This document shows, in pieces, positions 55,336-64,000 of a stretch of DNA of 64,000 bases. The translations under genes were made by a program, and so were the position numbers. The DNA comes from Rufibacter radiotolerans (lineage in GTDB: Bacteria; Bacteroidota; Bacteroidia; Cytophagales; Hymenobacteraceae): positions 236,408 through 300,407 of the forward strand of contig NZ_CP010777.1 in NCBI RefSeq assembly GCF_001078055.1, in the 5' to 3' direction. How positions within the stretch are numbered: position 1 is the first letter of the stretch; each line of letters opens with the position of its first letter. Below the pieces are notes generated by a model. The model ran no database searches and was not told where the DNA came from. It saw only the letters and a list, made by a program, of their open reading frames with translations.

Positions 55336-57768
55336 CTATTCGCACCCCAGCATCTCAATAGAGCCGATGGGGGCACCCGGAGGCAAGGTTTTATGTAATT
55401 GCGGTTTGGCTTCCAGGGGCTTTTTCAAGCGCTCCAGCGCCAGCAGGGCATTTCCTTTCACGGCCTCGTTGGAAGATTTGGCCAGTTTTTTAGCTTGTTG
55501 CTCCAGGTTTTTCAGCTGTAGCTGGGCGGCGGCGCGGGCAGGGTAGGCGGCATTCTCATTCTGTGCGAGTGCCAGCAGGTGGGTGAGCACCAGTTGCTGC
55601 GTGAGCAATTGCACCTGCCCGGGCAATCCCGGAGCAGGATTAGCGCCCCAGGTTTGCGAAATGGTTTGGTCCAGCACCTCGTCCAGGCCCAGTTTACTGC
55701 CGCGGGCTTTCAACTCTACCAGACGAGCGGCGCGCTCCGGATGAAACAAAAAGGAAAGCGTGAAATCTGCCGAGGCCTCTGCTGCCGCCAATGGGTCAAA
55801 GGTAAGGCCGGTGCGTTTGTCAAACAGCTCACGCGTAAGCGACCAGCCCGCCGGACGGGGCGGAATGGCGGCAATGATTCTCTCGGGCAGGGCCAGCACG
55901 TTGGGTTGCAGGGTACCCAACAGGGCGTCCAGGGCTTTCTGCTGCTCTGCCTCAGGGACAACCTCGGTGACCAACTGCCCATCGCCGCGCGAGGCGTAAG
56001 TGTAGTTCACGCCGCCCACCACTTTGGCGGCCGCCTCTACTTGGTAGCGGTGGTAGTTGTAAATGGGCACCAACGCGTCTTCCAGCATAGCCATCGGCAC
56101 GCCGGGCTTAATGTTGTTTACCCCAAAACGGTCCAGGGCTTTTTGCCTTACTGCCAACACATGGCGAAGCTCTTCGGCGGCATTAGCGCCGTTGTCCCAG
56201 AGGTGGGCCTGCGGGTGCGCCCCGCCGGGGGAACGGGCATCGCGGTCCGAGATAAACTGCAGGCCCTGGGCGTGTCCTTTCCGAAGCAATTGGTCTAAGG
56301 CTTTTTTTTCATCGGTACTGGTAGTGTAATGCTGGTAGCCATACGTCACGGCCAGTTTGTCCCACTCGCCAATGCCCACGGCGTAGGCATCAGAAAGGTC
56401 AATCTCGCCGCTGGCAGATAGTTTTACGGTAGGGTGCGGATAGTCCATGACCGAGGCGCGGTTATTCACGCTGGCGGCGTAGTTGTGCATGATGCCCAGC
56501 GTGTGGCCCAACTCGTGCGCCGACAACTGCCGGAGCCGCGCCAGGGCCATCTTCATCATCTCGGGGTTGGCGGGTTTGCCTTCTTCATAGGGGGCCAGCA
56601 GGCCTTCGGCAATCAGGAAATCCTGGCGCACGCGCAAAGAGCCCAAACTCACGTGGCCTTTGATGATTTCGCCGGTGCGCGGGTCGGTCACCGAAGCGCC
56701 GTAGCTCCAGCCCCGGGTACTGCGGTGCACCCACTGAATGACGTTGTAGCGCACATCCATGGGGTCAGCGTCTACGGGCAGAATCTCTACCTTGAACGCG
56801 TCTTTGTAGCCGCCCGCAGCAAAAGCCTGTGCCCACCAGCGGGCCCCGTCCAGCAGCGCGGTTCTGATAGGCTCGGGCGCGGCATGGTCTACGTAATACA
56901 CAATGGGTTTCACGGCCTCAGACACCGCCGCGGATGGGTTCTTTTTCTGCAACCGGTGCCGGGCAATATAGCGTTTGGTGATGGACTCATCTACGGGCGT
57001 ACTGAAATCCATGTACTCAATCCCGAAGTACCCGGCCCGCGGGTCCATGGCCCTGGGGGTGTAGTTGGTATCTGGTAACTGAATAAAGGAATGGTGCTGC
57101 CGTACGGTAATGGCTTGCGCCGAAGGCGTGACGCTGCGCACAAAATTACCCGCGTCATCGCCGCCGGTAAAGGTGAGCGTGGCTTCAAATTCTGAATTCT
57201 GGGGAAAATTCTTGGTGCGGGGCAAATACAGAGCCGACCGCGAAGGCTCTAACCGGTACGTTCCCTGGCGCGCGCGCCGGATGCTGCCTACCACGTCATG
57301 GGCATCACGCAGCAGAAACTCCGTGGCGTCTACCAGCATCTTTCCGCCTTCACTGGCCTCTACCTTAAATCCCCACAACGCCGACTGCGCGAACGACTGC
57401 GCCACGGCCTGCTCCTCGGCGGGGTTGCCGTTCATGGCGCGGTAGCTTTGGTTGGGTTCTATGAGCAGCACCTTGGGTCCCACTTTCTGGAAATACACCA
57501 CGTGCTCGCCGCCCAATTGCCCCCGGTCCAACCCAATGTCATTGGAGCCCAGCCCTGCCGCCAGAGAGTTCACGTACAGGAACGGCTGGTCCAGTTTGTC
57601 AATCTCCAGCAGAATTCGGCCGGTGGCCTCGTCCCAGTAAAAGGGGAAGTAGCCGCTGAACTTCTGCATGCCCGCGGTTTTGGCGGCGAGAGCGGTGGGT
57701 TTGTTTTGGGCGTGAAGGAGGGAAAAGGTGAGCAGGGTAAAGAGAAGGGAGAGGAGCGTTTTTCGCAT
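55336..57768 (-). CDS. Secreted zinc-dependent metalloprotease (DUF5117/DUF5118 type)
   Basis: An 810-residue exported protease. The Sec signal peptide is 1-20 (cleavage near LLHAQ). The N-terminal half carries the DUF5118 and DUF5117 regions usual for this Bacteroidota family (GLDRGQLGGEHVVYFQKVG near residue 79). The metzincin zinc motif HELGHTLGIMH (418-428) supplies His418, His422, His428 and catalytic Glu419, with a Met-turn-like SVMDYPHP shortly after. The C-terminal helical part is family-typical. The substrate is unknown; digestion of external protein is a reasonable guess. It is upstream of hscA on the same strand but closed by its own terminator. Confidence 0.9.
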   Translation of the reverse strand: MRKTLLSLLFTLLTFSLLHAQNKPTALAAKTAGMQKFSGYFPFYWDEATGRILLEIDKLDQPFLYVNSLAAGLGSNDIGLDRGQLGGEHVVYFQKVGPKVLLIEPNQSYRAMNGNPAEEQAVAQSFAQSALWGFKVEASEGGKMLVDATEFLLRDAHDVVGSIRRARQGTYRLEPSRSALYLPRTKNFPQNSEFEATLTFTGGDDAGNFVRSVTPSAQAITVRQHHSFIQLPDTNYTPRAMDPRAGYFGIEYMDFSTPVDESITKRYIARHRLQKKNPSAAVSEAVKPIVYYVDHAAPEPIRTALLDGARWWAQAFAAGGYKDAFKVEILPVDADPMDVRYNVIQWVHRSTRGWSYGASVTDPRTGEIIKGHVSLGSLRVRQDFLIAEGLLAPYEEGKPANPEMMKMALARLRQLSAHELGHTLGIMHNYAASVNNRASVMDYPHPTVKLSASGEIDLSDAYAVGIGEWDKLAVTYGYQHYTTSTDEKKALDQLLRKGHAQGLQFISDRDARSPGGAHPQAHLWDNGANAAEELRHVLAVRQKALDRFGVNNIKPGVPMAMLEDALVPIYNYHRYQVEAAAKVVGGVNYTYASRGDGQLVTEVVPEAEQQKALDALLGTLQPNVLALPERIIAAIPPRPAGWSLTRELFDKRTGLTFDPLAAAEASADFTLSFLFHPERAARLVELKARGSKLGLDEVLDQTISQTWGANPAPGLPGQVQLLTQQLVLTHLLALAQNENAAYPARAAAQLQLKNLEQQAKKLAKSSNEAVKGNALLALERLKKPLEAKPQLHKTLPPGAPIGSIEMLGCE

Positions 57769-57896
57769 AATTTATGAAAAGGAGGTTCAAAACGGAATCA
57801 GCGAATAAGGTAGGGATTTAAGAAGACAGGGGCAAGGGGTTTGCCTGGGATCAGGGGTTTGGCTTTAAAGCTATGACTTGAGTTTTCCCTAAACAA

Positions 57897-57928
57897 AGAC
57901 CGCCACTTCTGTAAGGAAGTAGCGGTCT
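57897..57928 (-). terminator. Terminator after the small secreted protein gene
   Basis: AGACCGCCACTTC / GAAGTAGCGGTCT with one mismatch and a 6-nt loop, followed by TTTGTTT on the minus strand. Confidence 0.75.
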
Positions 57929-57975
57929 AAACAAAGAATTTTGTAAAGGAAGCAGGCTAGCAGCCGAAGGTATTT

Positions 57976-58590
57976 TTATAGCACCTCTACCCCAACTACT
58001 TCTTTAATCTTGTAATAGTTTTTGGCCGAAGGAATATAGACCTCTATTTCCTGCCAGCTGAGTTTCACCTTCTTGTTGGTGAATTTTTTTGTGTCAGCCA
58101 TGAAGCCTTCTGACCCTGGAAACTGTCTCAGCCAGATGAAAGACTTCTCATTATTGGTGTTGTCTGTGATGACAAAGTAGTTGAAGTCTTTGGTGTCAAT
58201 GCGCTTAAGGGTTCCTTCTGAAGTGCCAGTCATAGAACCTGTGTTGGTTCCCTGGGCCATTTTCATGGATAGCGCAATGAAGGGTTGGCAATTATCTTTA
58301 AAAAGGTTTTTACCCACCTCTTCGCCTAACTTTCTCATGGCTGGCTGGTCAGAGATCTGGATGCTTTTTTCCTCGGCTAACTGAATTACCAGGTTAAATT
58401 CTTTAGAGAAGCAGTCCACAAAAACCTTTTCGGCACTGGGCTTGTCTGTAATTTTCTCTAGGTCAACCTTGCCAATGCAGCCGCATAAATTATCTGAAAT
58501 TTTTCTTTCAGTGGCACTAAGAGTGACTTGCCCGTTTGCGAAGGATAAGAGGGAACAGTAAAAGAAGGTGAAGAGTAAAAGTTTTTTCAT
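57976..58590 (-). CDS. Secreted cysteine-containing protein, unknown function
   Basis: A 204-residue protein with a signal peptide (1-20, cleavage after ANGQ). The mature N-terminal half is helical, with cysteines C36 and C38 (NLCGCIG), C60 and C101, suggesting disulfides in the periplasm. The pattern of Cys-containing helices (ISDNLCGCIGKVDLEKI, VFVDCFSKEFN) resembles uncharacterised Bacteroidota proteins. The C-terminal half (from about 120) is beta-rich: TLKRIDTKDFNYFVITDN and VKLSWQEIEVYIPSAKNYYK. I cannot name a function. Confidence 0.65.
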   Translation of the reverse strand: MKKLLLFTFFYCSLLSFANGQVTLSATERKISDNLCGCIGKVDLEKITDKPSAEKVFVDCFSKEFNLVIQLAEEKSIQISDQPAMRKLGEEVGKNLFKDNCQPFIALSMKMAQGTNTGSMTGTSEGTLKRIDTKDFNYFVITDNTNNEKSFIWLRQFPGSEGFMADTKKFTNKKVKLSWQEIEVYIPSAKNYYKIKEVVGVEVL

Positions 58591-58627
58591 GTAAATGGTA
58601 AATAGATAGAATATTGAGTTAATACTA

Positions 58628-58635
58628 TAAAGGTA
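58628..58635 (-). promoter_or_regulatory. Candidate -7 box TACCTTTA
   Basis: 7 of 8 to TAnnTTTG on the minus strand, about 37 nt upstream of the 58590 start. Confidence 0.4.
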
Positions 58636-58680
58636 ATTAAGATTATAGGACTATTTATATTGGTAGAGAGCTAAATCTTA

Positions 58681-58716
58681 TTTCGGGCCTGTTTTTCTGC
58701 AAACAGGCCCGAAACG
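58681..58716. repeat. GGCCTGTTTT palindrome copy (TTTC variant)
   Basis: TTTCGGGCCTGTTTTTCTGC then AAACAGGCCCGAAACG. The outer A-to-C change is compensated on the other arm. It lies 6 nt past the Ldh-family stop. Confidence 0.8.
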
Positions 58717-58722
58717 CTTTCC

Positions 58723-59781
58723 CTACAACGTAACCCCAAACTTCTCGCCCAATCCTTCCAAATCCTTGACCACAGGCGGAAGTAACGGAATCCCTTCTAC
58801 CATGCGCTTCTCGGTGAAAATGCGCTCCGGGTCACCGGGGATAAGCACTTGGTGGTCTTCTTTGGCTTTGGAGCTCCGGAAGCGGGTAATCCAGTTGTCC
58901 ATGTGCTGTTTGAAGTCATCGGCGGGCCGGAAGGCGTCTACGCGCATGGCCCCGAAGAAATGGCCGATGCCCTCGCCCACGGGGTCTGCAGGCGGCGTCA
59001 GGAAGCTCACGAAGGGTGGTACCCACGGCCCATAATTGGCCCCCGATAACACCGCCGAGAAAATATCTACGACGGCACCCAAAGCGTAGCCTTTGTGGCT
59101 GCCGGTGTCGCCGCCCAACGGGAGCAGGGCCCCGCCGTCTTTCAGTTCATTGGGGTTGGTGGAAGGGGAGCCATCGGCGGCCTGAATCCAGCCGTGCGGG
59201 GCCTCCAGGTTCTTGCGCTGCAGCATCTCCAGCTTGCCGTTGGCGGCAGTAGTGGTGGCCAGGTCGGCCACGAAGGGTGGTTGGTCTTTGGCCGGAATCG
59301 CCACGGCGATGGGGTTGGTGCCCAGCAGTCGTTCCAGGCTATACGTGGGGGCTACCAGCGGACTGGCGTTGGTCATGGCCATACCAATCATGTCATGCTC
59401 CAGGGCCTTCATGGCGTGGTAACCGGCTATCCCAAAGTGGTTGGAGTTCTTCACCGCTACCCAGCCGGTACCGGCAATCTTGGCTTTCTCAATGGCAATC
59501 TGCATGGCCTTGGGTGCCACTACCAGGCCCAGGCCTCCGTCGCCGTCCACGGTGGCGGTGCTGGGCGTTTCGTGCACTATTCTAACGGTGGGCGTAGCGT
59601 TGATGCGGCCGGCTTCCCAGAGCCGCACGTAGCCAATTAGGCGGGCAACGCCATGGGAATCCACGCCCCTGATATCAGCGGAAAGCAGGGTCTCGGTGGC
59701 GGTTTGGGCATCTTCGGGCGGGCAGCCCATGGCCAGGAAAATCTGACGGGAGAAATCAAAAAGTCGTTGGTAGGAGTACAT
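58723..59781 (-). CDS. Malate/L-lactate dehydrogenase (Ldh family oxidoreductase)
   Basis: NAD(P)-dependent 2-hydroxyacid or imine dehydrogenase of the MDH2/YlbC-YiaK fold, 352 residues. Starting at 59781 gives MYSYQRLFDFSRQIFLAMG; an in-frame Met at 59868 is rejected because a TACCTTTG promoter box lies at 59805-59812. Family motifs are ADIRGVDSHGVARL, VAVKNSNHFGIAGYHAM and GGDTGSHKGYALGAVVDIFS, with the conserved catalytic His in the NSNHFG segment. The substrate (malate, ureidoglycolate, lactate or a diketogulonate) cannot be deduced. It has no pathway neighbours. Confidence 0.88.
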   Translation of the reverse strand: MYSYQRLFDFSRQIFLAMGCPPEDAQTATETLLSADIRGVDSHGVARLIGYVRLWEAGRINATPTVRIVHETPSTATVDGDGGLGLVVAPKAMQIAIEKAKIAGTGWVAVKNSNHFGIAGYHAMKALEHDMIGMAMTNASPLVAPTYSLERLLGTNPIAVAIPAKDQPPFVADLATTTAANGKLEMLQRKNLEAPHGWIQAADGSPSTNPNELKDGGALLPLGGDTGSHKGYALGAVVDIFSAVLSGANYGPWVPPFVSFLTPPADPVGEGIGHFFGAMRVDAFRPADDFKQHMDNWITRFRSSKAKEDHQVLIPGDPERIFTEKRMVEGIPLLPPVVKDLEGLGEKFGVTL

Positions 59782-59804
59782 GCGCAAATTCTGAAAGTGA
59801 CGAC

Positions 59805-59812
59805 CAAAGGTA
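59805..59812 (-). promoter_or_regulatory. -7 box TACCTTTG for the Ldh-family gene
   Basis: A perfect TAnnTTTG match on the minus strand, 24 nt before the ATG at 59781. Confidence 0.6.
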
Positions 59813-59891
59813 CGGGAAACCCGGAGAAAGATTGCTGCAGAATGTTTCCTTTTGCTATCTTCCGGCATCAGCGCTATCTAACCCCACTGCT

Positions 59892-61535
59892 ATGAAATCC
59901 CTTTCTTTTTGCCTCTGTCTTTTGGTAAGCTGTTTCGGGCCTGTTTTTCCGGTTTCGGCCCAAAAACAGACCTCCATGACCACCGATGTGAAAGCCGTGA
60001 CTGTGTTTCTCAATAGGGCGCAGGTGACCAATACCGGTAAAACAACGGTTGACCCAGGTGTAACCGAACTGGTGCTGGAGGGCTTGCCTACCCAACTGGA
60101 TGAACGCAGCGTGCAGGTGAACCCTACGGGCAGCGTAACCTTGCTTTCGGTGCGCTATGAGCAGAACTTCCTGCAGAATGCCACCAAACCCATAGCCCTG
60201 GAACGGCTGGAAGATTCGTTGGAAAGCTACAACGGTCGCATTAGAAGTCTTAATGACCAGCGGGAGGTGCTCCAGAAAGAAGAGGCCCTGCTGCAGGCCA
60301 ACCAAAGCGTAGGCGGTACCCAAACCGGCCTCACCGCCGCCCGCCTCAAAGAAGTAGCCGACTATTACCGCACGCGGTTACTGGCTATCAAAAAAGAGAT
60401 TCAAGTAGTAGATGCCCGCCAAGCCATCTTGCGCGACCGCCAGAACCAGTTCAACAACCAGGTCAACCAATACCGGCGCAACCAGCAGGCCAACAACCGC
60501 GTGATTGTGGCGGTGCAGGCATCGGCCCGGGCGCAGGTAGGACTGGAGGTAACTTACATGGTTTTCAACGCCGGCTGGGAACCTATCTATGACCTCAGGG
60601 CCAGCGGCAGCCAGGGACCGGTGCAACTTCAATACAAAGCCAACGTGCGCCAGAACACCGGCGTGAACTGGGACAACGTGCAACTTACCTTAGCTACCAC
60701 TAACCCCGCCGAAGGAGCTCAAAAACCGGAACTGGAGCCTCAGCGGATTGGTATTGTGCAACCCATTACCATTAGAGGTGCTTTGCAGAGAAGAGCAGCC
60801 GGCGTGGAGATGACTAAGTCAAAGCGGGAAGATAGCAAGCAATTAAGTGAAGTGGTGGTGACTGGTTATGGGGCGGAAGCGGCCCCTTCCACCAACACCT
60901 CAGACTTTACAGAAGCCGTTGCCACCACTCTGGCCGCCGAGTTCAAAATAGGTATTCCGTTCAGCGTACCCTCAGACGGAAAGCCGCACACAGTAGACAT
61001 TCAGCAGCACAGCCTTACCACCTCCTACGCGCACATAGCCGTCCCCAAACTGGACCCCACCGCCTTTCTGGTGGCCTACCTTACCAACTGGGAGAACCTG
61101 AAGCTGTTGCCAGGGCAGGCCAACGTGTTCCTGGCCGGAACCTTCACCGGTAAGTCTTTCCTCAACCCAGAGCAAACCCGAGACACCCTCACTTTATCTT
61201 TGGGCCGTGACCAAAACGTGATTGTGCAGCGCGAGCGGATGAAGGATTATCAGAAGCGCTCTACCTTGGGCAGCAATGTAAAAGAGCAGTTCGGGTATGA
61301 AATCAGTCTCCGCAACACCAAAACCCAACCGGTCACCATTACCATAGAAGACCAGATTCCGTTAAGCACCACCTCTGAGATTGAAGTAGAGGACCTGGAC
61401 ACCAACGGCGGAAAACTAGACAAGGAAACCGGGAAAGTAACCTGGCAACTGGTCTTGAAACCCAATGAGACGGTGAAACGCACGCTTCGGTATGTGGTGA
61501 AGTATCCTAAGAATAAGCAGGTAGCGGGGATTTAA
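59892..61535 (+). CDS. DUF4140/DUF4139 (MuiA-like) secreted protein
   Basis: A 547-residue exported protein. The start at 59892 gives a signal peptide (MKSLSFCLCLLVSCFG..., cleavage near VSAQ); an in-frame ATG at 59832 is less suitable. The order is a DUF4140 N-terminal domain (KAVTVFLNRAQVTNTG near residue 36), a coiled coil (about 105-200) and a DUF4139 beta domain (from about 215, LEVTYMVFNAGWEPIYDLRASG). Inserted at 318-327 is LSEVVVTGYG, a motif otherwise typical of SusC-type TonB receptor plugs. MuiA was named as a mucoidy inhibitor, but the biochemical role is unknown. A palindrome copy overlaps the signal-peptide codons. Confidence 0.87.
   Translation: MKSLSFCLCLLVSCFGPVFPVSAQKQTSMTTDVKAVTVFLNRAQVTNTGKTTVDPGVTELVLEGLPTQLDERSVQVNPTGSVTLLSVRYEQNFLQNATKPIALERLEDSLESYNGRIRSLNDQREVLQKEEALLQANQSVGGTQTGLTAARLKEVADYYRTRLLAIKKEIQVVDARQAILRDRQNQFNNQVNQYRRNQQANNRVIVAVQASARAQVGLEVTYMVFNAGWEPIYDLRASGSQGPVQLQYKANVRQNTGVNWDNVQLTLATTNPAEGAQKPELEPQRIGIVQPITIRGALQRRAAGVEMTKSKREDSKQLSEVVVTGYGAEAAPSTNTSDFTEAVATTLAAEFKIGIPFSVPSDGKPHTVDIQQHSLTTSYAHIAVPKLDPTAFLVAYLTNWENLKLLPGQANVFLAGTFTGKSFLNPEQTRDTLTLSLGRDQNVIVQRERMKDYQKRSTLGSNVKEQFGYEISLRNTKTQPVTITIEDQIPLSTTSEIEVEDLDTNGGKLDKETGKVTWQLVLKPNETVKRTLRYVVKYPKNKQVAGI
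59931..59969. repeat. Palindrome-family copy inside a coding sequence
   Basis: TGTTTCGGGCCTGTTTTTCC followed by GGTTTCGGCCCAAAAACAG. The left arm equals that of the copy at 58681, while the right arm is rearranged. It encodes the end of the signal peptide. Confidence 0.5.
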
Positions 61536-62176
61536 GTTTTTTGCTTTTGGCCTAGCGGCGTTTGGGTAAAGAATTTGCTTGCCCCTAGGAATAGCAGCTT
61601 GTCTATAGCTTTATGGGCTTTCTAGTTTCATCTTCTCCCTCCGAGCGCTCACGGCCGCGAGGCCCCGCCTTCCGCCCTCGCGCTGTACCCTCTCGCCTGG
61701 CCCCGCAGGGCCTGCCGCATCCGCGGCACCGGGTCGAGTGCTAGGCGCTCAGCCGGAAGGCTGGAATCGGAAAGAGAAGAAAATGCGTTTAAGGCCGTTT
61801 TCAGAATAACAGCTCCTAAACGCAATTCCGCTTTATAACTGCAGCGCTGCCTACTAAGCGCAGACTCTCCCCTTGAGGATTGCCCAAACGAGAGTTTGAG
61901 GCAGCGAGCGAAGCTCTGCAGAGGGGTGTCTACACAGGAGGGCACGCATTCCGTCCCCCTTTGAAGGGGGTAGAGGGATGACGCATTTCTACAGACAAGA
62001 TCATTTCCATCCCGTTTTTCCAAAAACACCACAAAAACAGCTTTACCACCCCACCAAACCCCAGCCCCAAAGCAACCAGTATCCCTAATTCTGCATCTTC
62101 CTGGTAAATACCTTCTGGATTGTTTTTTCTGGAACGGAATTTGCCTTTCTTTTGAATATTGGAAAATGCTAATATT
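61536..62176. other. Gene-free region with G+C-rich block and repeats
   Basis: 641 bp without a credible gene. 61640-61765 is markedly G+C-rich, with GCCGCATCCGCGGC-type hairpins. A palindrome-family copy follows (61786-61822), then a block at about 61850-61985 ending in CCCTTTGAAGGGGGTAGAGG, a repeat related to the one near 8645. A 179-codon open frame on the minus strand (61649-62188) runs through all of these and is not considered a gene. Confidence 0.55.
61786..61822. repeat. GGCCTGTTTT palindrome copy (diverged)
   Basis: CGTTTAAGGCCGTTTTCAG then AATAACAGCTCCTAAACG. Confidence 0.55.
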
Positions 62177-64000
62177 ATGAAAGCACACCTACTCCCGTTT
62201 TTCCTGGTATCGCTGCTTCTTTGGAGCAGTCAGGCTGGGGCCCAGTCTAAGGTGCTCTATGAGCAGAACAGGCCGGAATCGATCACCTTGTCCAGTTTTG
62301 AAAACGCAGACCTGGGCGCCATGGCCGCCGATTTGGGCAGAACCAATACCCACCGTTCCGGTAACTTGCTGCTACCCGTGGAGTTTGAACAGCAGGAAAA
62401 AATATCCCGCGAGGGCGACCTGTTGGTTATTACTGCCGGCATCAGAAACGTGCGGGTGCGGGAACAGATGCTCTACCTCGATTTTGATTTCTCCGATGCA
62501 TTAACGCCTACCGTTCTTTCTGCCAAAGTGCAGCTGCTGGGCAAGGAAGACAAAGTGTTGCAGACGTTTGAGGTTTCTGGCAAGACCATCGGTCAGGACG
62601 GGTCTGCTGTGTTGGTGCAGACGTCGGTAAGAGACACCTCTGCCTTTACCGGGTTTAAGTTACGGGTGGTAGAAAAGAAGCTCGCGTTTTCCTCAGAGAA
62701 CCGAAGCGCCGTGCAGCAGCGCATTGCCCAGGTCAAACGCTACTATGACACCGATGCCCGTCTGGCCCAGCTTTCCCGCGACTTGCAGACCATCAACCCC
62801 AATGACATTGACCATCTGGGTCAGCAAATAGACCGTTTCAAAGAAATGGAGCACACGCTGGGCCGCCTGTTAGACAACCGCCTGGACCGTGAGTTGGACC
62901 TGAACCGGCACGACCCCATCCAACTAAGACGACGGGGAAGTGACCTGACCAACCGGTTCCAGGAGCGGCGCCTGGCCCTAGACCAGATGTGGGCCCGCCT
63001 ACCCGAGATTTTCTACACCCGCGGTCTGGAAATGGCCATGAACGGAAACGCCCGCGCCGGCCGCGAGTTCTTTGAGCGCTCCCTGCAGGCCAACCCTGCC
63101 TTCGCGCCATCGCACCTGCAACTGGCCCGTCTTGATTTTAAAGAAGGCTACCTGAAAGAAGCTGGCCAACGCACTCGCGAGCTTCTCAACCGCATGCCTG
63201 TAGACCCTGAGACCCACCGCTACGGGCAGGAACTGGCCCTGGACATCCAGAATGCCTATGTGCGCCAGGGCGAGCAACTCAACAACCAGGGCAAGTACCG
63301 CCAGGCCCTGGAGCAGTTTGAGCAAGCCCGCGATTTCTGCCGGGGTATCTCCAGCCTCCGCTGTCGGCCAGAACTCTGGGACGAGGGCATTGCCTTCGCC
63401 AAAAGCGGGATCTATGATAACCTGCTACGTGACGGGCGCCAGGCCCTTAACCAGAAAAACCTGACCCAGGCCGAAAAACTGGCCAAAGAAGCGCAGCAAT
63501 ACGCCCGCAACAACAAAACCGCCATTGACTCAGACGCTGCCGCTACCACCCTGCTCCGCGATGTACAGCAGCAGGTTTACGGCAACCACATGGCGGATGG
63601 GCGCCGGGCCCTGCAAGGCAGCCAGTTCAAGGCGGCGCTTCAGTCCTTTGAGCAAGGCAAGAGCCTGGCCAGTGATTTTAGCTTAATGGTGCAGCCAGAC
63701 GCAGAGAACCTGCTCCGGCAGGCGGCCCGACCCGTTCTCCTGGAAATGATTGCCCAGGGGCAGCTGCAGGCTAACGCCAACCAACTGCCCCAGGCCCGCA
63801 CACTAGCAGGCCAGATTACTAACCTGCAGATTCGCTATGGCCTGATCAATGACAAACTGTTGGACGGCAAGTTCAGGGACCTAAGCAAAGGTATTTTCTC
63901 GCAGGAATGCGCCAACGCCCAAGCCGCCTATGACCAGCATTTCCAGCGCTCCCTCCAGTACAGCCAGGAGCGCAAGTATGCCCAGGCGGCCGCAGAACTG
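62177..64000 (+). CDS. Secreted TPR-repeat protein, 3' end beyond window
   Basis: The frame is open from the ATG at 62177 to the window edge (608 codons). It has a Sec signal peptide (1-23, cleavage near SQAGAQ), a beta-rich N-terminal domain (about 24-155) and then helical tetratricopeptide-like repeats: ARAGREFFERSLQANPAFAPS, YLKEAGQRTRELLNRMPVDP, GKYRQALEQFEQARDFCRG and SQFKAALQSFEQGKSLASD. Such proteins usually scaffold complexes in the periplasm or at the surface. The end is missing, so any C-terminal domain is unknown. Confidence 0.82.
   Translation, partial: MKAHLLPFFLVSLLLWSSQAGAQSKVLYEQNRPESITLSSFENADLGAMAADLGRTNTHRSGNLLLPVEFEQQEKISREGDLLVITAGIRNVRVREQMLYLDFDFSDALTPTVLSAKVQLLGKEDKVLQTFEVSGKTIGQDGSAVLVQTSVRDTSAFTGFKLRVVEKKLAFSSENRSAVQQRIAQVKRYYDTDARLAQLSRDLQTINPNDIDHLGQQIDRFKEMEHTLGRLLDNRLDRELDLNRHDPIQLRRRGSDLTNRFQERRLALDQMWARLPEIFYTRGLEMAMNGNARAGREFFERSLQANPAFAPSHLQLARLDFKEGYLKEAGQRTRELLNRMPVDPETHRYGQELALDIQNAYVRQGEQLNNQGKYRQALEQFEQARDFCRGISSLRCRPELWDEGIAFAKSGIYDNLLRDGRQALNQKNLTQAEKLAKEAQQYARNNKTAIDSDAAATTLLRDVQQQVYGNHMADGRRALQGSQFKAALQSFEQGKSLASDFSLMVQPDAENLLRQAARPVLLEMIAQGQLQANANQLPQARTLAGQITNLQIRYGLINDKLLDGKFRDLSKGIFSQECANAQAAYDQHFQRSLQYSQERKYAQAAAEL

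Noticed and set aside
62010..62045. GTTTTTCCAAAAACACC segment as another palindrome-family copy
   Set aside because: The arms do not pair beyond a few A-T bases and the GGCC core is missing.
61649..62188. 179-codon open frame on the minus strand
   Set aside because: It runs through a G+C-rich block, a palindrome copy and another repeat, overlaps the start of the TPR gene, and its translation has no domain or leader.

Overview
This window is a chromosomal segment of a Bacteroidota bacterium, most likely order Cytophagales, family Hymenobacteraceae (Rufibacter, Nibribacter or Pontibacter type; the genus is inference). The evidence is the TAnnTTTG promoter boxes, the near absence of Shine-Dalgarno sequences, the gene order rpoBC - DUF3467 gene - rpsL/rpsG/fusA/rpsJ, the order rplQ - carA - eno - divIC, and Bacteroidota families such as DUF4919, DUF4397 and DUF5117/5118 metalloproteases.

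Layout. 1-6.1 kb: a truncated B12-type TonB receptor under a cobalamin riboswitch, small secreted or membrane proteins, an alkyl-adenine DNA glycosylase and a THUMP-like methyltransferase. 6.2-13.8 kb: a surface lipoprotein, ahcY, a fused double glycosyltransferase, then an ECF sigma / anti-sigma pair followed by gmk and nadD. 13.8-18.4 kb: frr and pyrH, a biotin carrier protein and an M1 aminopeptidase lipoprotein. 18.5-50.2 kb: the translation and transcription core. It consists of tRNA-Tyr/Gly/Thr-tuf, tRNA-Trp-secE-nusG-rplKAJL-rpoBC-DUF3467 gene, rpsL-rpsG-fusA-rpsJ, and the S10/spc/alpha operons from rplC to rplQ with secY, map, infA and rpoA. 50.2-64 kb: carA, eno, divIC, an HscA-like Hsp70, a large zinc metalloprotease, a small secreted protein, an Ldh-family dehydrogenase, a DUF4139 (MuiA-like) protein and a truncated TPR protein.

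The core block reads as several transcription units. Good promoter boxes precede tRNA-Tyr, tRNA-Trp and rpsL, with an internal one before rpsH. Intrinsic terminators follow tuf, rpsJ and rplQ. An unusual 416-bp gap with a terminator and two palindromes separates rpsJ from rplC, which are normally adjacent. rpoB appears to start at TTG.

I found no CRISPR array, defence island, prophage, transposase or biosynthetic cluster. The most notable unexplained structure is a family of about 37-bp palindromes (core GTTTTGGGCCTGTTTT / AAAACAGGCCCAAAAC). It occurs about 15 times, almost always between genes, on both arms of the window, and one copy sits over the signal-peptide codons of the DUF4139 gene. 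At least two further interspersed repeat families occupy the gene-free stretches. The flanking genes are visibly richer in G+C than the ribosomal block.
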